64,000 nucleotides of DNA from contig NZ_CP082787.1 of NCBI RefSeq assembly GCF_021462285.1, positions 4,588,001 through 4,652,000 of the forward strand, in the 5' to 3' direction. A program made the translations under genes and the position numbers. The notes beneath the pieces are model-generated. The model did not search any database. It was not told the origin of the DNA and worked only from the letters and a program-made list of their open reading frames with translations. The DNA is from Serratia entomophila. GTDB lineage: Bacteria; Pseudomonadota; Gammaproteobacteria; Enterobacterales; Enterobacteriaceae. Each line of letters opens with the position of its first letter. The first letter of the stretch is position 1. Shown here piece by piece: positions 48,934 to 60,284 of the stretch.

Positions 48934-50992
48934 TATGCGCGCCATAAGCCACACCCGTCGCTCTCTCCCGTTGGCCGCGCTGATTGGCGCCGCGCTGGCG
49001 CTGCCGCTCAACGGTTACGCCTGTGGGCCGGACTTCCCCAATCGCCTGTTGACCGACCGCAACGGCACCCTGCTGTACATGCCGGAAGGCAGCTTCGCCT
49101 TTGAGGCCAGCCGCCTGGTGGCGCAGGATAAGCAGCTGCCGCTGTGGCAAGCGCCGCCGCCGGTCACGCCGCCAAAACCGATGCCGCTTTCGCCGGAAAC
49201 GCTGATCGTCAATAAGATGCGCGCCGCCAAAACTGTCGAAGAGGCCGATGCGGTCAATACTCAGGGGCTGTCCGACGCCGCACGCCTGTATCAACTGGGC
49301 GCCGTCGCCTTCGCCGCCGAAGATCCGCGGGCGGCGGAATATTTCCGGCAGGTGCTGGCGCTGCCGGTGGCGGAGCAGGCCGATTGGGGGCTGCGGGCGC
49401 AATATTCGCTCGGCAGGCTGCTGATGGGCGATCGCGGCGCGCCGGAACAAGAGGCCGAAGCGCCGGCGGTAAAACACCCGCCGAAAGCGCAGCTTGAGCA
49501 GGCGCTGGCGGCGTTCCAACGGGTGATTGAACACGTGAAGGGCGGCGCGGGCGACCCGGACCAGCTGGCGCTGAGCAGCCTCGGCCAACAGGCGCGCATT
49601 CATTTGTGGCTGGGCGACGTTGCGCCGGCGGCACAGCTGTACGCTCAGCAGGCGGCGCAGGGCGATCCGGGCGGTGGCCTGTCGCTGCAGTACGTCTCCA
49701 GCTATCTGGTCAATCCTGACCATTACGAAACCCTTAAGCGGGCTATCGACAATCCGCTTATTCAGCAGTTGGTCACCATCGAACTGTTCGCCCGCAGCAG
49801 CAACCTGCAGCTGGCCGATACCGACGGCAGCGGCAGCCGCCCCGCGCAAATCATCAGCCAGATCCTGACCCTGCTGAACGCTTCGGTGAAGAGCGGCTTC
49901 CCCGGCAGCGATCGGCTGGCGGCGCTGGCGTACCGTTCAGGGCAATACCCGATGGCGGCCAGCCTGCTGAAAAACGCCGGCGACAGCGGCCTGGCCTGGT
50001 GGCTGCGCGCCAAAATGGCGCTGCGCGACGGCGACGTCAAAGCCGCCACCGCCGCCTACGCCAAGGCGGCAAGCGCCTTCCCCGCCAGCGAAAGCTGGGG
50101 CGAACAGCGCAATGCCGACTTTGTCGCGGAAACCATAGTGCCGGAATGCCGGGTAGCCGGAGAACAGGCGATACTGGCGCTGAACCGCGGCGACTACCTG
50201 CAGGCGATGGATCTGCTGTATCGCGGCAAGGCGCTCTACTGGGCCGATGTGGCGGACGTCGCCGAGCGGGTGTTGACCCTCGACGAGCTGAAAGGCTTTG
50301 TCGACCAGCATGCGCCGGCGCCGGCCGCGCCGCTGAAGCCGGTCGCCCCGGACGAGTACGGCGGCCAGCAAATCACCCCGGAAGTGCAGCTGCGCGAGCT
50401 GCTGGCGCGGCGGCTGATGCGCGCCGGGCGCCCTCAGGAAGCACAGGCCTATTTCGATATCCCCAACTACCGCCAGGCGGCGCAGCAGTACGCCGAGACG
50501 CTGAAAGCGGCGCAGGATAAAACCGCCAGGCCGCTGGCCCGCGCTGCGGCCTATTATCAGGCCGCGAGCCTGCTGCGCTCACAGGGGCTGGAGTTTACCG
50601 GCTACGAGATGACGCCCGACTACGCCATTTATGGCGCCGGCTATTCCTATCTGGGGGATGCGTTCGATACCCGCGAACTGAAACACAAGAGTTGGATCGG
50701 CAACGCGGAAGCGGCGCGCGCCAAGGCGGCGCTGCCGCCGCAGGACAACCGCTTCCTGCACTATCGTTGGCAAGCGGTCGATCTGGCCCAGCAGGCGGCC
50801 AATCTGCTGCCGCCGAAGAGCCAGGCCTACGCCGCAGTGTTGTGCAACGCCGCCAGCTGGGTGATTAAGCGCGACGCCAAAACCGGCCAGGCGCTGTACC
50901 AACGCTACATCAACACCGGCACCCGCTACGATTGGGCCAGCAAGTTCGGCTATGACTGCCCGGCGCCGGACTTCGCCGCCGTCACGCCATAG
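48920..50992 (+). CDS. Large exported repeat protein of unknown function
   Basis: A 690-residue protein with a probable signal peptide (about 1-35, PLAALIGAALALPLNGYA) directly followed by CGPDFPNRL. The cleavage could be ordinary, or lipoprotein-like at the Cys, although the lipobox is poor. The rest is Ala/Gln/Leu-rich helical repeat sequence of TPR-like character (for example AARLYQLGAVAFAAEDPRAAEYFRQ split over 120-145, and QAMDLLYRGKALYWADVADVA). I chose the TTG at 48920 because a strong AGGAGG lies 5 bp upstream; the ATG at 48935 has no site at proper distance. It is co-transcribed with the DUF3142 gene; function unknown. Confidence 0.75.
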   Translation: MSHLDMRAISHTRRSLPLAALIGAALALPLNGYACGPDFPNRLLTDRNGTLLYMPEGSFAFEASRLVAQDKQLPLWQAPPPVTPPKPMPLSPETLIVNKMRAAKTVEEADAVNTQGLSDAARLYQLGAVAFAAEDPRAAEYFRQVLALPVAEQADWGLRAQYSLGRLLMGDRGAPEQEAEAPAVKHPPKAQLEQALAAFQRVIEHVKGGAGDPDQLALSSLGQQARIHLWLGDVAPAAQLYAQQAAQGDPGGGLSLQYVSSYLVNPDHYETLKRAIDNPLIQQLVTIELFARSSNLQLADTDGSGSRPAQIISQILTLLNASVKSGFPGSDRLAALAYRSGQYPMAASLLKNAGDSGLAWWLRAKMALRDGDVKAATAAYAKAASAFPASESWGEQRNADFVAETIVPECRVAGEQAILALNRGDYLQAMDLLYRGKALYWADVADVAERVLTLDELKGFVDQHAPAPAAPLKPVAPDEYGGQQITPEVQLRELLARRLMRAGRPQEAQAYFDIPNYRQAAQQYAETLKAAQDKTARPLARAAAYYQAASLLRSQGLEFTGYEMTPDYAIYGAGYSYLGDAFDTRELKHKSWIGNAEAARAKAALPPQDNRFLHYRWQAVDLAQQAANLLPPKSQAYAAVLCNAASWVIKRDAKTGQALYQRYINTGTRYDWASKFGYDCPAPDFAAVTP

Positions 50993-51011
50993 CGGCGAAT
51001 TGCAGGCACAA

Positions 51012-51035
51012 AAAAGCCCGGCTCGCCGGGCTTTT
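51012..51035. terminator. Bidirectional terminator between the repeat-protein gene and rpoH
   Basis: AAAAGCCCGGC (51012-51022) pairs perfectly with GCCGGGCTTTT (51025-51035) around TC. A and T runs flank both sides, so it should end both convergent transcripts. Confidence 0.88.
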
Positions 51036-51051
51036 CTCTTTATGAATAAAC

Positions 51052-51909
51052 TTAGGCTTCGATCGCCATTTTCAGCTTTTTCATGGCGTTCTTTTCCAGC
51101 TGGCGCACGCGCTCGGCGGAAACGCCGTACCGATCGGCCAGTTCCTGCAGCGTGGACTTGTTGTCGTCGTCCAGCCAGCGGGCGCGAATGATATGCTGGC
51201 TGCGCTCGTCCAGACCTTCCAGCGCATAGGCCAGTTTGTCTGCGGCGTTGCTTTCCCAGTTATCTTCCTCGATGCCTTCGGCGAAATCGGAGCTTTTATC
51301 CTGCAGATACAGCACCGGCGCCATCGACTGACCGTCGCGGGCTTCGTCGTCCGGGGTCGGGTCAAAGGTCATGTCCTGCGCCGCCATGCGGGACTCCATC
51401 TCGCGCACGTCTTTACTGGTCACACCCAACTCGCGGGCCACCAGTTCTACTTCGTCCTGATTGAACCAGCCCAGACGCTGCTTGGTTTTGCGCAGGTTAA
51501 AGAACAGCTTGCGCTGCGCCTTGGTGGTGGCAACCTTGACGATGCGCCAGTTGCGCAGCACGTATTCGTGAATTTCCGCCTTAATCCAATGCACCGCAAA
51601 GGACACCAGACGCACGCCAACCTCCGGGTTGAAACGGCGAACGGCTTTCATCAGGCCGATATTACCTTCCTGGATCAGGTCCGCCTGCGGCAGACCATAG
51701 CCTGAATAGTTGCGGGCAATATGAGCGACAAAGCGCAGGTGAGACAGGATTAGCTGCTTAGCTGCTTCCAGATCGCCCTGATAATGCAGCCGTTCAGCCA
51801 GCTCCCGCTCTTCCTCTGCCGTCAGCATCGGATAGGCGTTGGCTGCCCGGATATAGGCTTCCAAGCTACCTTGGGGTACTAAGGCTAAAGTTTGCATTTC
51901 TTTGGTCAT
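51052..51909 (-). CDS. rpoH: Heat-shock sigma factor RpoH (sigma-32)
   Basis: Sigma factor for heat-shock promoters, 285 residues. It shows region 2 ([32 protein letters not shown], residues about 55-86, with the -10 contacts in [23 protein letters not shown]). The RpoH-box region is [13 protein letters not shown], and the region 4 helix-turn-helix is [27 protein letters not shown]. In E. coli the 5' mRNA forms a thermosensor and FtsH/DnaK control stability; the conserved N-terminus is consistent, but I did not fold it. A sigma-E-type promoter lies upstream. Confidence 0.97.
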   Translation of the reverse strand: MTKEMQTLALVPQGSLEAYIRAANAYPMLTAEEERELAERLHYQGDLEAAKQLILSHLRFVAHIARNYSGYGLPQADLIQEGNIGLMKAVRRFNPEVGVRLVSFAVHWIKAEIHEYVLRNWRIVKVATTKAQRKLFFNLRKTKQRLGWFNQDEVELVARELGVTSKDVREMESRMAAQDMTFDPTPDDEARDGQSMAPVLYLQDKSSDFAEGIEEDNWESNAADKLAYALEGLDERSQHIIRARWLDDDNKSTLQELADRYGVSAERVRQLEKNAMKKLKMAIEA

Positions 51910-52227
51910 TCAAACCCTCTCTATGAGAAACAGATCATGCAGGTGATAATTTACAGCGGGGAAATAATTGATTCTACGGCAGTTGCTGTTGCAAAAGCGG
52001 TTCCACACGCCGGGCACCTTAACATTTGCTGCAATTTTGGACCCTGTTCCGCCCTAAAAGTTCACTGTTTTTTCGACACCATTGGGCAATGACAATACGT
52101 GACGAAGATGCAGGGCGATAGGGAATTTGTGCGCAAAGAAGAAGAGAACGGTGCTCGCTGTGCCCTAAGGCAGCTCTTCTTCCGCAACACGTTCAGAGCA
52201 GCAGAAGAAGAGTATACCAAAAAAATT
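51910..52227. other. rpoH-ftsX intergenic control region
   Basis: About 318 bp with no gene. It carries the sigma-E promoter candidate (52037-52063). Near 52138-52185 there is a GAAGAAGAG...CTCTTCTTC dyad with a wide loop. The ftsX end may use the latter as a transcription end, but it is not a standard terminator. Confidence 0.5.
52037..52063 (-). promoter_or_regulatory. Candidate sigma-E promoter of rpoH
   Basis: On the minus strand GAACTT (52058-52063), 16 bp, then TCCAA (52037-52041). The spacing and -35 match the sigma-E consensus GAACTT-N16-TCTGA. E. coli rpoH P3 is a known sigma-E promoter starting with GAACTT. The -10 is only a partial match. Confidence 0.65.
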
Positions 52228-53181
52228 TTATTGTGGTGTAAATCGGCGTAAATGTTGCACCGTCGCCAGCCAGGCGGCGATCCAGCCGATCATCGCGGAG
52301 ATGAGCAGCAGCAGCAGCGCCTCGTCCCAGCCCAGGCCATGCAGCGTAAAGGTGGTGCCGAACACCTTGGCCACGTCGGTCACGACCGACTCCAGCTTCC
52401 ACACCAGCGCCCCGGACAGCACCAGCGACAGCAGCGCGCCGGTAAAGCCGAGCATCGCGCCGCCGTTGAGGAACGGCCGCAGGATAAAGCCGTCGGTGGC
52501 GCCGATCAGCTTCATGACGTTGATGGTATCGCGGCGGCTGAAGATGCTCAGGCGCACGCTGTTACCGATCACCAGGAACACCGCCACCACCATCAGCACG
52601 CCGATGATCGCCGCAACCTGGCCCACCAGCCCGGTCAGCGCCGCCAGGCGAGCAAACCAGCTGTCATCCATGCGCACTTCGCCCACGCCCTGCACCGCCG
52701 CCACGCGATCGCGCAGGGTGTTGAGGGTTTCGGAACTCTGGAAGCTCAGCTTCGGCGTGATAATTGCCACCGCCGGCAGCGGGTTCTCTTCCAGCATGTC
52801 CAGCGCGCCGCCGAAGCCTGACCAGTTGCGGAACTCGCCCCGGGCCTCTTCGCGCGACAGGTAATTCACCTTCTCCACGCCGGCCTCCGCCTTGATGGCG
52901 TCGAGCACTTTCACCGCGGCGTCGTCGTCCAGCGACTTGTCCAGGTAGACCGTCAGCTGCGGCGTCGGGTACCACTGGGTGGCCGCGGTGCTGACGTTTT
53001 TCCACACGATGTAGCACAGGCTCGGCAGCGTCAGGGAGATGGCGATCACCATCACCGTCAGCAGCGTCGCCAACGGCTGGCGCAGCATATCCTTGATGGC
53101 GTTCGCCCAGGCGTAACGCCACTGTTCGCGCCAGCCGCCGCGCAGCGCCTTGCTCTTGGCGGTTTTTGCATTATTCGCCAT
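52228..53181 (-). CDS. ftsX: Cell division protein FtsX
   Basis: Inner-membrane partner of FtsE in the divisome; it signals across the membrane to activate septal peptidoglycan hydrolases via EnvC. The 317-residue product has four transmembrane helices (first near 40-63) and a large extracellular domain between helices 1 and 2 (about 65-190). FtsX signatures such as [22 protein letters not shown] helix 1 and [14 protein letters not shown] are visible. It is a little shorter than E. coli FtsX (352), mainly at the N-terminus. It overlaps ftsE by 11 bp. Confidence 0.95.
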   Translation of the reverse strand: MANNAKTAKSKALRGGWREQWRYAWANAIKDMLRQPLATLLTVMVIAISLTLPSLCYIVWKNVSTAATQWYPTPQLTVYLDKSLDDDAAVKVLDAIKAEAGVEKVNYLSREEARGEFRNWSGFGGALDMLEENPLPAVAIITPKLSFQSSETLNTLRDRVAAVQGVGEVRMDDSWFARLAALTGLVGQVAAIIGVLMVVAVFLVIGNSVRLSIFSRRDTINVMKLIGATDGFILRPFLNGGAMLGFTGALLSLVLSGALVWKLESVVTDVAKVFGTTFTLHGLGWDEALLLLLISAMIGWIAAWLATVQHLRRFTPQ

Positions 53182-53842
53182 GGTGCGCTCCTCCCAGCAT
53201 GCGGCCCTGGCTCAGCGTCAGGATACGGTAATTGCGGCGGGCGATCAGCCCGGTGTCGTGGGTCGCCATCAGTACGGTGACGCCGACGCGGTTAAACTCT
53301 TCAAACAGGCGCAGGATGCCTTCCGACAGCGCGTCATCCAGGTTGCCGGTCGGTTCATCCGCCAGCAGCACCGCCGGTTTGTTCACCACCGCGCGGGCGA
53401 TACCCACGCGCTGCTGCTCACCGCCGGACAGCTGGATCGGGAAGTTTTTCGCTTTATCCAGCAGCCCGACTTTGTCCAGCGCGGCGGAAACGCGGCGGCG
53501 GATGTCTTCGGTGCTGGCGCCGGCGATAATCAACGGCATCGCCACGTTGTCATACACCGTGCGGTCCAGCAGCAGGTGGTGATCCTGGAAAATCATGCCG
53601 ATCTGACGGCGCAGGAACGGCACCTCGCCGTTTTTCAGGCGGCTGATGTCGTGGCCGCCAAACCAGATATGGCCGGCGCTGGGCCGTTCAATGCCGCAAA
53701 TCAGTTTCAGCAGGGTACTTTTACCCGCGCCGGAATGGCCGGTCAGAAACGCCATCTCCGCCGGGCGCAGATGGAAATCTACCCCCTGCAGCGCCTGTCG
53801 TCCGCCCAGATAAGCTTTACTGACCTGTTCAAAGCGAATCAT
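53171..53842 (-). CDS. ftsE: Cell division ATP-binding protein FtsE
   Basis: Cytoplasmic ATPase of the FtsEX complex, 223 residues. It shows Walker [11 protein letters not shown]-loop MIFQDHHLL, signature [14 protein letters not shown], Walker [13 protein letters not shown] and the His switch MATHDTGLI. It lies between ftsY (5 bp gap) and ftsX (11-bp overlap), the conserved ftsYEX operon. Confidence 0.97.
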   Translation of the reverse strand: MIRFEQVSKAYLGGRQALQGVDFHLRPAEMAFLTGHSGAGKSTLLKLICGIERPSAGHIWFGGHDISRLKNGEVPFLRRQIGMIFQDHHLLLDRTVYDNVAMPLIIAGASTEDIRRRVSAALDKVGLLDKAKNFPIQLSGGEQQRVGIARAVVNKPAVLLADEPTGNLDDALSEGILRLFEEFNRVGVTVLMATHDTGLIARRNYRILTLSQGRMLGGAHHGE

Positions 53843-53847
53843 CCGTA

Positions 53848-55413
<1,566 letters not shown>

Positions 55414-55634
55414 GTTATGACTCTACTCCGTACCTAAGGCGTGTTTATGCTGCCAATAAAGTGCCGAGTCTATCACTTTCCCTCGCGCAGCAACACGCAT
55501 CCGGCATGCTTTCCGGTGTGAAATCAGGCAACAAAGTTTTACCGTTCCCCCCGAGGCCCGTCACCGGTAGAATAGGGGCAACTTTTCGTTAACCTGTGCG
55601 GCCGCGCGCCGCAGAAAGAAATCAAATACGGCTT

Positions 55635-56255
55635 ATGACAAGACTATCGCCACGGGCGTCGGCAAAAAAACCGTCTCAGGCTGCGGCCGGGCAGATCCGC
55701 ATCATTGGCGGCCAATGGCGCGGGCGCAAGCTGCCGGTGCCGAACAGCCCGGGGCTGCGCCCGACCACCGATCGGGTGCGTGAAACCCTGTTCAACTGGC
55801 TGGCGCCGGTGATCCAGGGGGCGCGCTGCCTGGACTGTTTTGCCGGCAGCGGCGCGCTGGGGCTGGAAGCGCTGTCGCGCTACGCCGGCAGCGCCACGCT
55901 GTTGGAATATGAACGCCCGGTGGCGCAGCAGCTGGAAAAAAACCTGGCGCTGCTGCAGGGCAAAGGCAGCGTTATCAATACCAATACGCTGAACTGGCTG
56001 GCCGGCAGCGGCGAACCGTTCGACGTGGTGTTCCTCGATCCGCCGTTCCGCAAGGGGCTGCTGGCCGAAACCGTCGCACTGCTGGAACAGCAGGGCTGGC
56101 TGGCCGATGAAGCCTGGATTTACGTAGAAGCCGAAGCGGAAAGCGCCGCGGCCGATGTGCCGGCCAACTGGCAGTTGCACCGCGAGAAAGTCGCCGGTCA
56201 GGTGGCTTACCGTCTTTATATCCGTTCGCAAGAGAAAACCAATCATGCTGATTAA
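55635..56255 (+). CDS. rsmD: 16S rRNA (guanine-966-N2)-methyltransferase RsmD
   Basis: Methylates G966 of 16S rRNA in the 30S subunit. The 206-residue product has the GQIRIIGGQWRGRKLPVP start, SAM motif LDCFAGSGALGLEALSRYA and the catalytic DPPF in VVFLDPPFRKG. I chose the ATG at 55635 (MTRLSPR) because the upstream extension to 55596 has no family similarity. Divergent from ftsY with about 220 bp between; overlaps yhhL by 11 bp. Confidence 0.94.
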   Translation: MTRLSPRASAKKPSQAAAGQIRIIGGQWRGRKLPVPNSPGLRPTTDRVRETLFNWLAPVIQGARCLDCFAGSGALGLEALSRYAGSATLLEYERPVAQQLEKNLALLQGKGSVINTNTLNWLAGSGEPFDVVFLDPPFRKGLLAETVALLEQQGWLADEAWIYVEAEAESAAADVPANWQLHREKVAGQVAYRLYIRSQEKTNHAD

Positions 56256-56517
56256 TCTGGGCCGCCTGCTGATGCTGTGCGTGTGGGGCTTCCTGCTCTC
56301 CAACCTGTTCCACCCTTTTCCCAAGCCGCTGAAGTATTTCATCGACGTGGCGCTGTTCTTTATGGTGGTGATGCACGGCCTGCAGCTGGTGCTGCTGAAA
56401 TCCACCCAGCCGAAAGATCAGCCGATCAGCTACTGGCAGGAAGCCAAGATCTTCGTTTTTGGCGTGTTTGAGCTGCTGGCCTGGCAGAAAAAGCAGCCGC
56501 CGATCAAAAAGAAATAG
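56245..56517 (+). CDS. yhhL: DUF1145 family protein YhhL
   Basis: A 90-residue membrane protein with two predicted helices (about 5-20 and 30-53) and a Lys-rich tail (KKQPPIKKK). Length and sequence match E. coli YhhL (89 residues, DUF1145), function unknown. The ATG overlaps the end of rsmD by 11 bp, so translation is coupled. Convergent with yhhM one base away. Confidence 0.88.
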   Translation: MLINLGRLLMLCVWGFLLSNLFHPFPKPLKYFIDVALFFMVVMHGLQLVLLKSTQPKDQPISYWQEAKIFVFGVFELLAWQKKQPPIKKK

Positions 56518-56518
56518 C

Positions 56519-56884
56519 CTATTGCGGCGCCGGCTGAGCGGTAAAGGAGAGGTAGCGGCTACCCTGCATGCTCAGCGTACCCTGCGCGCCCTTTTCGATC
56601 GGATTGTACTGCCACTGCTTCAGCCGCAGCAGGATCTCTTCACCGCCGTCCAACGGGCTGAACACCACTTCATAGCGCATGGGTTCGTTGACCAACGGCT
56701 CGCGCTGCGGAGCGCGGGTCTTGGCGACCGGAAACTCGCGCTTGTCGCTCACCTTAACCTGCAGGCTGCGAACCGGCGCGCGGTCGTTTTCCGCCTCCAG
56801 CCGGCGCTGGTTGAAATAGCGGTGCGTCGCCAACACGGCGATCAGCGCGACCACGGCGATAAAAAACAGCGGCGGTTTGCTCAT
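56519..56884 (-). CDS. yhhM: DUF2500 family protein YhhM
   Basis: A 121-residue protein with one N-terminal transmembrane helix (PPLFFIAVVALIAVLATH) and a small periplasmic-type domain. It matches E. coli YhhM (119 residues, DUF2500), function unknown. I chose the ATG at 56884 (MSKPPLFF) with a GGAAA ribosome site; an upstream ATG at 56905 is less likely. Convergent with yhhL. Confidence 0.88.
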   Translation of the reverse strand: MSKPPLFFIAVVALIAVLATHRYFNQRRLEAENDRAPVRSLQVKVSDKREFPVAKTRAPQREPLVNEPMRYEVVFSPLDGGEEILLRLKQWQYNPIEKGAQGTLSMQGSRYLSFTAQPAPQ

Positions 56885-57044
56885 CTTAATTTCCATTCCA
56901 TTCACGGATAAATCAGCGTAAACATAGCATTCTCAAGAAAGCATTGTCGATTGCAGGCAGGCTACCTACACTGCAATGAAGAAGTGACGTTGGTGACAAT
57001 TTGGAGCCGATCGCTGCGGTTCCCCTCATGAATAAGGAAGACAT

Positions 57045-57671
57045 ATGAGTTGGCCGTTCCTTGCCGTATTCTTTTCCGGCTGGCTGTTCGTCGACGCCTC
57101 CTACCGGGGGCCTCGCTGGCAGCGCTGGGTATTCAAACCCGTAACCCTGCTGTTGCTGCTGCTGTTAGCCTGGCAGGCGCCGGTGCTCGGCCCCGCCGGC
57201 TATTTGATCGTGCTCGGCCTGCTGGCGACGCTGATCGCCGATGCCCTGCTGTTGCTGCCCCGCGAGCGGGTGCTGTATGCGATCGGCGCGTTTTTCCTTT
57301 CCCATCTGCTTTACACCCTGAGCTTCGCCAGCCAGATGACCTTCAGCCTGTTCTGGCCGCTGCCGCTGGCGCTGCTGGTGATTGGCCTGCTGTTGCTGGC
57401 CACTATCTGGACGCGGCTGGAGGAAATGCGCTGGCCGGTCGCCACCTACGTGGCGATGACCCTGCTGATGGTCTGGCTGGCGGGTGAACAATATTTCATG
57501 CGCAGCACCGATTTCGGCTTCTCGCTGCTGGCGGGCACCTCACTGCTGCTGCTGGCCAACGTGGTGTGGTTGATTAACCGCTATCGCTTCACCTTCCGCG
57601 CGGCCGATGCCCTGGTGGCGTTTTGCTATTTCTCCGGCCACTTCCTGATTGTGCGTTCGCTGTATTTGTAA
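57045..57671 (+). CDS. yhhN: YhhN family (lysoplasmalogenase-like) membrane protein
   Basis: A 208-residue polytopic membrane protein (about eight helices) of the YhhN/TMEM86 family, whose animal members hydrolyse lysoplasmalogens. Conserved features are [32 protein letters not shown] and [14 protein letters not shown]. The bacterial substrate is unknown. The length equals E. coli YhhN. A terminator hairpin follows. Confidence 0.9.
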   Translation: MSWPFLAVFFSGWLFVDASYRGPRWQRWVFKPVTLLLLLLLAWQAPVLGPAGYLIVLGLLATLIADALLLLPRERVLYAIGAFFLSHLLYTLSFASQMTFSLFWPLPLALLVIGLLLLATIWTRLEEMRWPVATYVAMTLLMVWLAGEQYFMRSTDFGFSLLAGTSLLLLANVVWLINRYRFTFRAADALVAFCYFSGHFLIVRSLYL

Positions 57672-57679
57672 AAAGGCTG

Positions 57680-57704
57680 CGGGTTCGGGCCGCCGAACCC
57701 GTTT
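57680..57704 (+). terminator. yhhN terminator
   Basis: CGGGTTCGG (57680-57688) pairs perfectly with CCGAACCCG (57693-57701) around GCCG, followed by TTT. The T-run is short. It sits between yhhN and the convergent inh. Confidence 0.65.
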
Positions 57705-57707
57705 ACG

Positions 57708-58085
57708 CTAGGCCAATGCCCGCAGCGTCAGGCCGTCATCGGCGCTAAGCTGGTTGCGGTACACCTCGCCGTCGCGCGAAAAGAACGCCAGCGTGCTGCC
57801 GTCCGCCTGCAGCAGGGCAATGCCGTCCGGCGCCGGACGCCAGCCGACCACCTCGGCCGCGAACAGGCTTTTCAGACAGCGCTGCTTATCCACCAGTTGA
57901 TAACCGTTGGTTTCACTCTGCTCGCTGGCCAGAAATTCGATCCGGCACTGCTGCTCGCGATCGGCAACCTGCCATTGCCCCGCCAGCGACTGCGCGGTGG
58001 GAAGAACCAGACTGCCGGCCATCACTGCCCCCGTTACCATCATGCCGCCCGCCGTCAGGGCGGTGCGCGTTAAAGTGCTTTTCAT
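57708..58085 (-). CDS. inh: Serralysin protease inhibitor Inh
   Basis: Periplasmic proteinaceous inhibitor of serralysin-type proteases, 125 residues. It has a signal peptide (about 1-24, ending GAVMA) and a mature part with SLVLPTAQSLAGQW at its N-terminus, which in the family inserts into the protease active site. Two cysteines (QQCRIEF and QRCLKS) can form the conserved disulfide. I chose the ATG at 58085 with a GGGAG site. It lies 56 bp downstream of the protease gene with a hairpin in the gap, which suggests a common transcript and a controlled ratio. Confidence 0.93.
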   Translation of the reverse strand: MKSTLTRTALTAGGMMVTGAVMAGSLVLPTAQSLAGQWQVADREQQCRIEFLASEQSETNGYQLVDKQRCLKSLFAAEVVGWRPAPDGIALLQADGSTLAFFSRDGEVYRNQLSADDGLTLRALA

Positions 58086-58099
58086 CTTCGGCTCCCGCA

Positions 58100-58129
58100 T
58101 AACGCCCGGCCGAACCGCGCCGGGCGTTA
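58100..58129 (-). repeat. Hairpin between the serralysin gene and inh
   Basis: TAACGCCCGGC (58100-58110) pairs perfectly with GCCGGGCGTTA (58119-58129) around an 8-nt loop. It lacks a T-run, so it could be a 3'-end stabiliser or partial attenuator between the two genes. Confidence 0.7.
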
Positions 58130-58141
58130 CAACCCGTTGCG

Positions 58142-59716
<1,575 letters not shown>

Positions 59717-59765
59717 TTAACGGCAGTGTTTTTGATAGAATTAATGCATATATATCAGCAAATAA

Positions 59766-59788
59766 GATTACCACCGAAAATGGTAATC
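59766..59788. promoter_or_regulatory. Dyad upstream of the serralysin gene
   Basis: GATTACCA and TGGTAATC form a perfect 8-bp inverted repeat around CCGAAAA, about 160 bp before the serralysin start and next to a TATAAT box. It could be an operator or a leader hairpin; the binding protein is unknown. Confidence 0.4.
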
Positions 59789-60001
59789 GATTCCAATTAT
59801 AGGCAGGGCGATAAAACTGAACATAAAATAATCAACTATTTATTTTCTCAACGAAAGATTGTTATGCTGCTTTTATGGCTTCTTTACAAAATAAAGGAAA
59901 CTCTCGGCGGATAAGTTGGCGACAAACTTCAACAAGAATGCGGGTTGCAGACACAAGCGAATCATGCTGGTTGTTTTTAGCAAAAAAGATAAATTTGACT
60001 G

Positions 60002-60025
60002 AAGAGTTATAGATTAATAACTCTT
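60002..60025. repeat. A/T-rich hairpin in the serralysin-zntA gap
   Basis: AAGAGTTAT pairs perfectly with ATAACTCTT around AGATTA (9-bp stem), followed by T-rich sequence. Possible terminator-like or regulatory hairpin, not assigned to a gene. Confidence 0.4.
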
Positions 60026-60212
60026 TATTATTAGCCGGCGGGACTTTTTAGCTTCTATAGGAATAATATTTTCTTATTTCGACTAACGGCAGTTAGTTAA
60101 ATAGGCAAAGCAGGTAATAAGGAAAACAAATAGATTTAATTTCTTATTATTAGCATTTGAATAAACCCTATTCATTCTCCCCTTTCCGTTAGCAATAATT
60201 CTCATCCCGGGC

Positions 60213-60244
60213 TTGACTCTGGAGTTGGCTCCAGGGTGTAGAGT
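60213..60244 (+). promoter_or_regulatory. zntA promoter with ZntR operator
   Basis: A -35 TTGACT (60213-60218) and a -10 TAGAGT (60239-60244) are separated by 20 bp, the long spacer typical of MerR-family promoters. In the spacer an imperfect dyad ACTCTGGAG...CTCCAGGGT (60217-60238) closely matches the E. coli ZntR site. ZntR with zinc, cadmium or lead should untwist and activate it. Confidence 0.88.
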
Positions 60245-60284
60245 CTGGCCAGCGAAGCTCATTAACTGCCCGGAGGGGGACGTT

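Noticed and set aside
52138..52185. GAAGAAGAG/CTCTTCTTC dyad as an ftsX terminator
   Set aside because: The loop is about 27 nt and no T-run follows on the ftsX strand, so it does not meet the terminator pattern.
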